Shown: positions 53,110 through 60,963 of the stretch, one piece after another
How the letters are laid out: every line of letters starts with the position of its first letter
How positions within the stretch are numbered: position 1 is the first letter of the stretch
Origin: Maricaulis maris_C
GTDB lineage: Bacteria > Pseudomonadota > Alphaproteobacteria > Caulobacterales > Maricaulaceae
Assembly: GCF_049116555.1 (NCBI RefSeq)
Contig: NZ_JAGDYT010000025.1
Span: forward strand, 1 to 64,000
Direction: 5' to 3'
DNA: 64,000 nt
Position numbers and translations under genes: made by a program
Notes under the pieces: generated by a model
Told to the model about the DNA's origin: nothing
The model's input: the letters and a program-made list of their open reading frames with translations, nothing else
Database searches by the model: none

Positions 53110-53631
53110 ATGACGATGAAATCTGCACTCGCAGGACTAACCTGCACCGCTGCTCTGATGCTGGCTCCGACGGCCCTCGCCCAGGGCGAGGCCAATGTCG
53201 CCGCAGAGGAAGTCGCCCGCACCTATATGGCGCATTATTCCAACCTTGAGCTCGACGCGATGGAAGCCATGCTGGCCGACGATGTCGCTTTCCGCGATCC
53301 GACGGCCGAGACGGAGGAGCATGGATTTGACGGGCTGAACAGCGCAGGCCGCGATGCAATGATGGGATTGCTGCGTGAATTCGTTGAGACCTACGACCCG
53401 ATCGAGCTCGGTTTCGAGTGGGACCAAGTCTACACGTCGAACAGTCGCGTCATCTTCATCGGTCATGTCAACGCACTCTACCCGACCCAGACCGAAGGGC
53501 AGAATTTCCGGTGGCGCTCCGACCAGGTCAGCGTCGTGACCGTACGGGACGGGATGGTGGTTCGCCATGATGACTTCGCGAATTACGCCACGCCCGAACA
53601 AGGGATGATCACGGCCGAACCCGGTCACTGA
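53110..53631 (+). CDS. Exported SnoaL/NTF2-like protein (second of a pair)
   Basis: A 173-residue protein with a signal peptide (MTMKSALAGLTCTAALMLAP to about residue 25). AEEVARTYMAHYSNLELDAMEAMLADDVAFRDPT and SNSRVIFIGHVNALYPT match the fold and the relative positions of the first copy. Both have a conserved Asp after VAF/VFV. The two likely arose by duplication. GGAG precedes the first ATG. Confidence 0.75.
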   Translation: MTMKSALAGLTCTAALMLAPTALAQGEANVAAEEVARTYMAHYSNLELDAMEAMLADDVAFRDPTAETEEHGFDGLNSAGRDAMMGLLREFVETYDPIELGFEWDQVYTSNSRVIFIGHVNALYPTQTEGQNFRWRSDQVSVVTVRDGMVVRHDDFANYATPEQGMITAEPGH

Positions 53632-53665
53632 TTGCGGCACATACCCTCCCGCCTGTTCGCACGAA

Positions 53666-53693
53666 AAAGGGCGGCCCGATCGGGCCGCCCTTT
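53666..53693. terminator. Bidirectional terminator between SnoaL-like gene and infB
   Basis: A perfect 13-bp stem with a two-base centre (53666-53678 with 53681-53693), flanked by A and T runs. It serves both convergent genes. Confidence 0.9.
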
Positions 53694-53717
53694 CTTGTTC
53701 CAGACTGATCCGGCGGA

Positions 53718-56303
53718 TCAGGCTTCCAGCTTGCGCGCCACTTCGATGACTTCGAAGCACTCGATCTGGTCGCCTTTCTGCAAGTCTTCATAACGCTCGA
53801 ACGCCATGCCGCACTCGGTGCCCGACTTGACCTCAGGCACTTCATCCTTGAAGCGCTTGAGCGTTTTGAGCTTGCCTTCGTGCAGCACCGTGTCGTCGCG
53901 CAGAAGACGGACGCCACAGCCCCGCTTGACGGTGCCTTCGGTCACCCGGCAACCCGCAACCTTGCCGGTCTTGGTGATGTTGAAGACTTCCAGGATCTCG
54001 GCGTAACCGATGAAGTTCTCGCGCTTCTCCGGCGCCAGCATGCCTTCCATCGTGTTCCGAACATCGTCGATCACATCATAGATCACCGAATAATAGCGGA
54101 TCTCGACATGTTCGCGTTCGGCCAATGCGCGCGCCTGCTTGTTGGCGCGGACATTGAAGGCGAAGACCGGCGCACCGGACGACTTGGCGAGCAGAACATC
54201 GCTTTCATTGACACCGCCCGGAGCTGCATGGACCACGCGGGCCCGGACTTCGTCATTGCCGATGCTTTCGAGCGACTGCTTGATGGCTTCGGCCGACCCC
54301 TGCACGTCTGCCTTGATCAGCAGCGGCATTTCCTGGGTCGCATCCTGCTTCAGGCGCGCCATCATCTGTTCCAGCGAGGCGCCTGCAGACGAGGTCGCAC
54401 CGGAGGCTTCACGCTCCTTGCGTTGACGATAGTCAGCGATCTCGCGAGCGCGGGACTCGCTGTCGAGAACGGCAAAGACCTCACCGGGATCCGGTGCACC
54501 GGCGAGACCCAAAATCTCGACCGGAACCGAGGGTCCGGCTTCATCGAGCTGTTGGCCGCGCTCATTGACGAGCGCGCGCACACGGCCCCACTGGGCGCCG
54601 GCGACGAGGATGTCACCGCGCTTGAGCGTGCCACGACGAACCAGCAGGGTCGCTACCGGGCCACGGCCCTTGTCGACCTGGCTTTCGATCACGATGCCTT
54701 CGGCACTGCGCTCCGCATTGGCCTTCAAGTCGAGCAATTCGGCCTGCAGATTGATAGCCTCGGTCAGCTCGTCCAGCCCATCGCCCGTCTTGGCAGAGAC
54801 ATTGACCGACTGCACTTCACCCGACATCGCCTCGACGACGATTTCGTGTTGCAGGAGATCGGTCAGGACTTTTTGCGGATTGGCTTCGTGCTTGTCGCAC
54901 TTGTTGACCGCCACGATGATCGGCGTGCCTGCCGCCTTGGCGTGATTGATCGCCTCGATGGTCTGCGGCTTGACCGAGTCATCGGCCGCCACGACCAGGA
55001 TCACGATATCGGTCGCCATGGCCCCGCGCGAACGCATGGCCGAGAAAGCGGCGTGGCCCGGCGTGTCGAGGAAAGTGATCTTCTCGCCGCCCTTGAGCTG
55101 TACCTGGTAGGCACCGATATGCTGCGTGATGCCGCCGGCTTCGCCCGATGCGGTATCGGTCGAGCGCAACGCGTCGAGCAGAGACGTCTTGCCGTGGTCG
55201 ACATGACCCATGACGGCGATGACCGGTGCGCGAGGCGCCTTCGCTTCATCAGCATCATCATCGGCGATGAAGCCTTCTTCGACGTCAGCTTCCGAGACGC
55301 GCTTCACGATATGGCCGAAGTCCTCGACCACCAGTTCCGCGGTATCGGCATCCAGCACATCATTCACGCGGACCATCTGGCCCTGCTTCATGAGATACTT
55401 GATGACGTCGACAGCACGTTCGGCCATCCGGTTGGCCAAGTCGGCCACGGTAATGGCTTCCGGCACGATGACTTCGCGTTCGATCTTGTCGCGACCGCCA
55501 GACGTGTCCTGGCGGCGCTGTTTCTCGCGCTCACGCGCTCGGCGAACCGAAGCGAGCGAACGCTGGCGCTCCTCATCACCTTCCAGAATGTTCTGGATGG
55601 TGAGCTTGCCGCGGCGGCGATTGTCGGTCTTGGCGCGCGCCGGCTGTTGCTTGGTCGCCGGGCCGGGGCCTGCCCCGCCGCCCTTGCGCTTCACACGTCC
55701 GCCCAGCGCTTCGAGGGCGCTGGCCGGATCCGTCATGGGCGCGGCATCGGGAGCGCGCTTGTCTTCCTTGGCAGCCGGGCGTCGGCGCGGTTCATCATCC
55801 CGCTTGCGGCCGCTTTCCTTGGCGGCCTTGGCTTCTTCGGCTTCCGCTTTCAGGCGCGCCTCTTCCTCGACAGCGCGTCGGGCTGCCTCTTCGGCTTCCT
55901 CGACTTCGCGCGCCGCACGTTCGCGCTTCTCTTCGAGCTGGCGACGTTCGTCGGCAGCACGTTGCTGCATTGCGGCGTCTGCCTGCTTCTTCTGGGCTTC
56001 CCGGTCAGCGGCTTCGGCACGAGCCCGGGCAATGGCCCGCTGGCGCGCAACGAGTTCCTCTTCGGACAGGCCGAGCTGGCGCGCCTTGGCGGCCAGGGCG
56101 GATTCACCGCCCTTGGCATTGCCAGACTGCTTGCCACCCGCGCCGCCATCCTTGGCAGGCGTTGCCACGCGCTTGCGCTTCTTCTCCACAACGACCGCCT
56201 TGGAGCGACCCCGCGCAAAGCTTTGCTGCACGGTGCCACCGCCGGAGCGTTTCAGAGAGAGCGGCCGGCGGCCGGAGGAGTTGTTGTCGTCTGCGTCGCT
56301 CAT
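53718..56303 (-). CDS. infB: Translation initiation factor IF-2
   Basis: An 861-residue GTPase that brings initiator tRNA to the ribosome. The N-terminal region (about 60-190) is Ala/Glu/Arg-rich and probably coiled or disordered. The GTPase core near residue 360 has GHVDHGKTSLLDAL, DTPGHAAFSAMRSRGA and NKCDKHEANP. C-terminal domains III and IV include VKRGCGVRLLRD and the ending ECFEVIEVARKL. The ATG at 56303 has GGAAGG upstream. It lies between ylxR and, on the far side, the opposite-strand SnoaL pair. Confidence 0.98.
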   Translation of the reverse strand: MSDADDNNSSGRRPLSLKRSGGGTVQQSFARGRSKAVVVEKKRKRVATPAKDGGAGGKQSGNAKGGESALAAKARQLGLSEEELVARQRAIARARAEAADREAQKKQADAAMQQRAADERRQLEEKRERAAREVEEAEEAARRAVEEEARLKAEAEEAKAAKESGRKRDDEPRRRPAAKEDKRAPDAAPMTDPASALEALGGRVKRKGGGAGPGPATKQQPARAKTDNRRRGKLTIQNILEGDEERQRSLASVRRAREREKQRRQDTSGGRDKIEREVIVPEAITVADLANRMAERAVDVIKYLMKQGQMVRVNDVLDADTAELVVEDFGHIVKRVSEADVEEGFIADDDADEAKAPRAPVIAVMGHVDHGKTSLLDALRSTDTASGEAGGITQHIGAYQVQLKGGEKITFLDTPGHAAFSAMRSRGAMATDIVILVVAADDSVKPQTIEAINHAKAAGTPIIVAVNKCDKHEANPQKVLTDLLQHEIVVEAMSGEVQSVNVSAKTGDGLDELTEAINLQAELLDLKANAERSAEGIVIESQVDKGRGPVATLLVRRGTLKRGDILVAGAQWGRVRALVNERGQQLDEAGPSVPVEILGLAGAPDPGEVFAVLDSESRAREIADYRQRKEREASGATSSAGASLEQMMARLKQDATQEMPLLIKADVQGSAEAIKQSLESIGNDEVRARVVHAAPGGVNESDVLLAKSSGAPVFAFNVRANKQARALAEREHVEIRYYSVIYDVIDDVRNTMEGMLAPEKRENFIGYAEILEVFNITKTGKVAGCRVTEGTVKRGCGVRLLRDDTVLHEGKLKTLKRFKDEVPEVKSGTECGMAFERYEDLQKGDQIECFEVIEVARKLEA

Positions 56304-56455
56304 GCGAGCCTTCCAAATCGGCTTTCGTTCCGCGGGGCCTTCCGGTAGCCGAATGCCGGAAACCCGCACTGTTCAAACCACTGCCCGGCCTGAAGGCTCG
56401 CTAAACTAGCCAGCTCAAGGCCGATATCAACCGCTGTCGCGGCAATCTCCGCACG

Positions 56456-57079
56456 TCAGCCTTGCGGGACGAGCGGCCGGAAGCCCGAAAGCTTCCCCAT
56501 GACAGTCGTGAAAGCCCGCGCTTGCGAGCCCCTCGACATGCTGGCGTGAACCACGGGACTGCGACCTGTCGCAACACCAATGGCTTCCGCCGTGAAACAT
56601 CCAGCGACCGGGACATCGCCCCAAGCCGCAAAGGCCAGTCGGTCCAGCTTGGACCGACCATCCTCGGCCCCGTCCGACGCTTCGATGCGCCAGGCGGGCT
56701 TCCCGGCCTTGAGCGCCAGACGCACTGCGTCATAGCCCAGGGCCAGATCTCCGGAACGGCGCGCCAAACCAAGCAGGTTCAGCGCGCGCTCGACCAGCTG
56801 GCCCTCAATCAAGCCCGGCAGGTCTTCCGGCATCGTCACCGGACACCCGAAGGCCCGGTTGAAGGCGGATTTCTTGACCGCCTTCTCAATCAGCTCCCGC
56901 TGCGCACTCACCCAGGCGCCACGCCCCGGCAGCTTCGCCGCGAGATCGGGAACCAGCTGCTGGCCCGGCCCAAGGGCCATCCGGACAAGCTCCGCTTCGT
57001 CGCGAACCTCTCCGCTGGCCACACAGCGCCGCTCCCTGGACAGGCTGGCCCGAGGGTTAGTCAGCCTTCGCCTCCTCAC
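56456..57079 (-). CDS. YlxR (DUF448) RNA-binding protein fused to an L7Ae-like domain
   Basis: About 207 residues. The YlxR domain (residues 12-90) has RERRCVASGEV and GRGAWVSAQRELIEKAVKK; the C-terminal half (about 105-205) resembles ribosomal L7Ae/L30e proteins with LGLARRSGDLALGYDAV and FAAWGDVPVAG. The two-domain form is common in alphaproteobacteria. Start choice is uncertain: a GTG at 57079 overlaps the nusA end by 23 bases, and there is no ATG. It is coupled to nusA and lies before infB in the conserved order. Confidence 0.82.
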   Translation of the reverse strand: MRRRRLTNPRASLSRERRCVASGEVRDEAELVRMALGPGQQLVPDLAAKLPGRGAWVSAQRELIEKAVKKSAFNRAFGCPVTMPEDLPGLIEGQLVERALNLLGLARRSGDLALGYDAVRLALKAGKPAWRIEASDGAEDGRSKLDRLAFAAWGDVPVAGCFTAEAIGVATGRSPVVHASMSRGSQARAFTTVMGKLSGFRPLVPQG

Positions 57080-58775
57080 CCTCTTCGGGCAGCTCGGCGT
57101 CGAGGTCGAGGCCAAGTGCCGCGGCTTCGGCTTCCAGTGCGGCGAGATCCATGCTCTCGACATCGAAGACTTCGGCGGCTTCATCCACCTCTTCCTCGAC
57201 GACTTCCGGCTGCGGCAGGTCTTCTTCCGAAATCCAGCCCGCATCCACACGCGCGCGCATGATCATCATCTCGGCATCTTCGGACGACAGATTGAAGTCT
57301 TCCAGAATGCCCGGCTCGCGCACGCGCTCGCCATTCTTGGTTTCAAACCAGCCGCGCAGGTCATCGGTGACCAGACCGGCGAGATCCTCGACCGTCTTGA
57401 CGTCATTCTCGCCAAACTTGACGGTCATGGCGAGTTCCACGCCCTGCACCTCGAGCACGGCATCCTCGACGCCCAATTCCTTGCGCTTCGCGTCCTGCTC
57501 AGCCGCCTGGCGGTCGAGGAAATCGCGGGCTCGGGCCTGGATTTCTTCCGCTGTGTCCTCGTCAAAGCCTTCGATGGCAGCGATTTCGCCGAGATCGACA
57601 TAGGCGAGGTCTTCAACGTCGGTGAAACCTTCCGTGGCCAGAAGCTGGGCAATAACTTCGTCGACATCAAGGGCAGCGATGAAGAGCTGGGTCCGCTCGG
57701 CGAATTCCTTCTGCCGGCGCTCGGACTCTTCTTCCTCGGTCAGGATGTCGATCGACCAGCCGGTCAGCTGGGAGGCGAGGCGCACATTCTGACCGCGGCG
57801 ACCAATGGCGAGCGAAAGCTGCTCATCCGGCACGACGACTTCAATGCGCTGGTCTTCCTCGTCGAGAACGACCTTGGCGACTTCCGCCGGCTGCAGCGCG
57901 TTGACGATAAAGGTCGCCGGGTCGTCAGACCAAGGGATGATGTCGATCTTTTCACCAGCCAGCTCGGAGACCACAGCCTGAACACGCGAACCGCGCATAC
58001 CAACGCAGGCACCGACCGGGTCGATGGACCCGTCATTGGAGATCACGGCTATTTTCGCGCGCGAACCCGCATCGCGAGCGACAGACGGGATTTCGATGAT
58101 GCCTTCATAGACTTCCGGTACTTCCTGCGCGAACAGGGCGGCCATGAAGTCCGGATGGGCACGCGACAGGAATATCTGCGGACCGCGAACTTCCTCACGC
58201 ACATCATAGATATAGGCGCGAACACGTTCATTGTTCTGCAGGTTTTCGCGCGGAATTCCGTCGGCACGACGGATGATGCCTTCCGCACGGCCGAGATCAA
58301 TGATCACATTGCCGTACTCGACGCGCTTGACGATGCCGGAAATGATCTCGCCGACGCGGTCCTTGTACTCTTCGAACTGGCGCTGGCGCTCGGCTTCACG
58401 CACTTTTTGAGTGATCACCTGCTTGGCGGTCTGCGATGCGACACGGCCAAACTCGATCGGTGGCAGCTCGTCGGAGAAGACCGTGCCAACTTCGGCAGTC
58501 TTGTCGATTTTCTTGGCGTCGGCGAGGGTGAGCTCCTGGCTCTCATTCTCGACTTCTTCCACAACCGTCATGTTGCGGGTCAGCGACAGCTCGCCCGTCT
58601 TCGGGTCGATCTTGGCGCGAATGTCATTCTCGGCTCCATAGCGGGAGCGCGCAGCCTTCTGGATGGCTTCCTCGATGGCCTCGATCACAATCGATTCATC
58701 GATGGACTTTTCTGCCGCGACCGCACGCGCGATCTGCAGCAATTCCAGCCGGTTTGCACTGACACCAATGCTCAT
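57057..58775 (-). CDS. nusA: Transcription termination/antitermination factor NusA
   Basis: A 572-residue factor. The N-terminal polymerase-binding domain (1-130) is followed by S1 (about 135-200), KH1 (CVGMRGSRVQAVVSELAGEKID, near 255) and KH2, then helix-hairpin-helix acidic repeats. The last 60 residues are strongly acidic (EEVDEAAEVFD and GEEAKAD). It binds RNA polymerase at hairpins and mediates pausing. It also regulates its own operon in other bacteria. Adjacent to rimP in the classic order. Confidence 0.97.
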   Translation of the reverse strand: MSIGVSANRLELLQIARAVAAEKSIDESIVIEAIEEAIQKAARSRYGAENDIRAKIDPKTGELSLTRNMTVVEEVENESQELTLADAKKIDKTAEVGTVFSDELPPIEFGRVASQTAKQVITQKVREAERQRQFEEYKDRVGEIISGIVKRVEYGNVIIDLGRAEGIIRRADGIPRENLQNNERVRAYIYDVREEVRGPQIFLSRAHPDFMAALFAQEVPEVYEGIIEIPSVARDAGSRAKIAVISNDGSIDPVGACVGMRGSRVQAVVSELAGEKIDIIPWSDDPATFIVNALQPAEVAKVVLDEEDQRIEVVVPDEQLSLAIGRRGQNVRLASQLTGWSIDILTEEEESERRQKEFAERTQLFIAALDVDEVIAQLLATEGFTDVEDLAYVDLGEIAAIEGFDEDTAEEIQARARDFLDRQAAEQDAKRKELGVEDAVLEVQGVELAMTVKFGENDVKTVEDLAGLVTDDLRGWFETKNGERVREPGILEDFNLSSEDAEMMIMRARVDAGWISEEDLPQPEVVEEEVDEAAEVFDVESMDLAALEAEAAALGLDLDAELPEEGEEAKAD

Positions 58776-58806
58776 CGGGTGATCCCCGTTGCGTTGAAAA
58801 GCGACA

Positions 58807-59343
58807 TTATTCGTCTCCTTCAGTCGTCGCGGAGCTGGCGCCCCGCGCTTTCAAATCTGCCTCGATCAAGGCGTCTGTCAAAACCAGTTTGGCTTCAAGG
58901 ATCCAGTCAAACGGGATCATCGTCGTTTCGTCTTCGCCTTCCATGTCGAGACCGACATTATCGTCCTCGACGCCGGCCAGAATGCCGCGGAAGCGCTTGC
59001 GACCCTCGGCCAGGCGGTCAAGCTCGATCTTTGCCTCATTACCTTCCCAGCGCGCGAAATGCGGCAAGGTGGTGAGCGGACGATCAATACCGGGCGAAGA
59101 GACTTCCAGATCATACTCGCCGGCGATCGGATCCTCGACCTCGAACACGTCGGAGAGCGCGCGTGAAAAGCGGGCACAATCCTCAACCTCGATCGCCGTG
59201 CCATTTGCGCGATCTGCCATGATCTGCAGCCGTGGCCGTTTGCCGGACATGATCCGCACCCGCACCACCTCCAGCCCGAGCTCGGCAGCGACCGGCTCGG
59301 CGAGAGCGAGAATGCGATCATCCTGTGGCGACTTGGTCTTCAA
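58807..59343 (-). CDS. rimP: Ribosome maturation factor RimP
   Basis: A 178-residue protein for 30S assembly, with EPVAAELGLEVVRVRI, SRALSDVFEVEDPI and the YDLEVSSPGIDRPLTTLPHFARW block typical of the family. No ATG is present at the 5' end: the start is TTG at 59343 (MKTKSPQ), the next in-frame ATG being 31 codons in. GGAA eight bases upstream is a weak ribosome-binding site. A terminator-like hairpin ends only 22 bases upstream. Confidence 0.93.
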   Translation of the reverse strand: MKTKSPQDDRILALAEPVAAELGLEVVRVRIMSGKRPRLQIMADRANGTAIEVEDCARFSRALSDVFEVEDPIAGEYDLEVSSPGIDRPLTTLPHFARWEGNEAKIELDRLAEGRKRFRGILAGVEDDNVGLDMEGEDETTMIPFDWILEAKLVLTDALIEADLKARGASSATTEGDE

Positions 59344-59364
59344 GGCACGAGTTCCGTCTGCAGA

Positions 59365-59397
59365 AACAAAAAGAGCGGCCGCCGAAGGCGACCGCTC
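59365..59397 (-). terminator. Terminator-like hairpin in the rimP leader
   Basis: GAGCGG (59373-59378) pairs with CCGCTC (59392-59397), with a second inner stem CGCC/GGCG and one mismatch between; the RNA then runs TTTTTG on the minus strand. It lies 22-54 bases before the rimP TTG start, so it could be an attenuator of the nusA operon. Confidence 0.7.
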
Positions 59398-59719
59398 GAA
59401 TGTATCATCCGATACAATCGAACATGTAATGAGGCCTGTATACGCCCCATGGAGACGATTGGCAAGAGATCAGCTCGGCTGCAACATCCCGGTCGACAAC
59501 CACCCCACCCAAGCAAAAGTCCGACTTCGGGACTCTTAGGCGAACCGGAATACGGTGGCTGGCAGTCATCGGCTGCGCCAAGAGCGGGACTGGGTTTTAT
59601 CGCCGGACGTATGACTGGTGGCCCGGATGTGACCCGTCAAACCGAAATATATGTGACCATCTCCTCGCTTGCCGGGACCGCGATTGCGCCGACTCCCATG
59701 GCCCGCCTGCCGCCGCTGA
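59398..59719. other. Geneless region between trmB and the rimP leader
   Basis: No gene. TGTATC/GATACA (59401-59416) forms a small inverted repeat next to the leader hairpin. AGTCC/GGACT near 59520-59534 makes a weak stem followed by TTTTG on the minus strand, a candidate trmB terminator. The rimP-nusA promoter must lie here. Confidence 0.5.
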
Positions 59720-60406
59720 TCAGTCGCGCAGGAAGTCCATGAAGACTGGCGCGCAATCGCCGAGATTCTTGGTTTCATACCGCGTCGTGATGTGATCGGC
59801 GGGCGGCGTCCGCCAATCTTCCGCAGCACACGCCTGCCACACGAAACGCCCGTCGCCTGACAGCTCGGCCATGCAGTGGTCGGCGTAGGATTTGACGTCC
59901 GTCGCAATACGCAAGCGTCCGCCGGGCTTCAGCAGGCGTGCAAATTGGTCGCGGGTCTCGGGCTGGACGAAGCGCCGCTTGGCGTGACGCTTCTTGTGCC
60001 AGGGATCCGGGAAGAGCAGATAGATCCGATCGAAACAGCCGGCCTCGAAGCGCGGCAGGATTTCGCGGGCGTCCTCGCGGGCGAGGCGGACATTGGTCAG
60101 GCCCGCTGTATCGACGCCGGTCAGTGCCTTGGCGACGCCATTGAGAAAGGGCTCAATCCCGATGAAGCCGATTTCAGGATGGGCCGTGGCCTGGGCAACC
60201 AGATGTTCTCCGCCTCCAAAGCCGATTTCAAGCGCCTGCTCGGCACAATCCGGCAGCAGCGTCTTCGGCACGATCATCCCCGCTTCCGGCAGGGTGATGC
60301 GCGGCAAGAGGTGATCAACGAGGCCTTGCTGGCGCGCTGACAAGGGCTTGCCCTGTGAGCGTCCAAACAGCCTGAAAGCGGGTTTTTCTGGCGTATCTTG
60401 CGTCAT
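59720..60406 (-). CDS. trmB: tRNA (guanine-N7-)-methyltransferase
   Basis: A 228-residue SAM enzyme making m7G46 in tRNA. The SAM-binding LEIGFGGGEHL is near residue 67 and the family block FPDPWHKKRHAKRRFVQP near 140. It is of normal length. In many alphaproteobacteria metK precedes trmB; here the XRE regulator gene is the closest upstream neighbour. Confidence 0.96.
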   Translation of the reverse strand: MTQDTPEKPAFRLFGRSQGKPLSARQQGLVDHLLPRITLPEAGMIVPKTLLPDCAEQALEIGFGGGEHLVAQATAHPEIGFIGIEPFLNGVAKALTGVDTAGLTNVRLAREDAREILPRFEAGCFDRIYLLFPDPWHKKRHAKRRFVQPETRDQFARLLKPGGRLRIATDVKSYADHCMAELSGDGRFVWQACAAEDWRTPPADHITTRYETKNLGDCAPVFMDFLRD

Positions 60407-60461
60407 GGGGCGCGGGTTTAGCGTTTTCCGGCAATGCTTGCACCGGGAAAGTCAGCGTTCA

Positions 60462-60881
60462 TCACGCGTCGGCCGGGTCTTGCGAGGCCAGCGTTCGCAC
60501 CAGTTCCAGCACACGCCGCCGAACCTTGCCGTCCTTGATGCGCGAGAAAGATTCCGCCAGCGAGACACCATCACTGCTCTGGATGAAGTCGTAGACAATC
60601 GGTGCCTGGTCGCCCTCGGCCACGCCGGAAACCGCAATCTCACCGACAAGACCCTCGAAGAAGAACTGGACCGGCACTTCTAGGGCACGTGACAATCGGT
60701 ATAGCCGGCTGGCGCCGACCCGATTGACGCCGCGCTCATACTTCTGGATCTGCTGGAAAGTCACGCCGAGCTCGTCTCCCAGCTTTTCCTGGCTCATCTT
60801 GAGCAATTGTCGCCGCAGCCGGACACGAGATCCGACATGAATATCGATCGGATTGGGGCCATGCGGGGTCACCTTCGGCAT
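60462..60881 (-). CDS. XRE-family transcriptional regulator
   Basis: A 139-residue regulator with an HTH_3 domain (about residues 13-67: RLRRQLLKMSQEKLGDELGV, QKYERGVNRV). The remainder is a helical tail ending LVRTLASQDPADA. Such proteins sit next to lnt in many alphaproteobacteria. The ATG has AGAGG eight bases upstream; the longer frame is not preferred. Target genes are unknown. Confidence 0.85.
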   Translation of the reverse strand: MPKVTPHGPNPIDIHVGSRVRLRRQLLKMSQEKLGDELGVTFQQIQKYERGVNRVGASRLYRLSRALEVPVQFFFEGLVGEIAVSGVAEGDQAPIVYDFIQSSDGVSLAESFSRIKDGKVRRRVLELVRTLASQDPADA

Positions 60882-60963
60882 CGGGATACCTCTTTCAGGT
60901 TGCACCACAGTGAAGGTCGGGTTTGCCAAACTAGCACAACCGACACGATGCGACCCAATCAAC

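Noticed and set aside
53880..56348. 822-codon open frame antisense to infB
   Set aside because: High-GC codon bias keeps the antisense frame open; its protein is low-complexity and infB on the other strand is certain.
59449..59742. 97-codon open frame in the trmB-rimP gap
   Set aside because: No ribosome-binding site, runs into the end of trmB on the other strand, low-complexity sequence.
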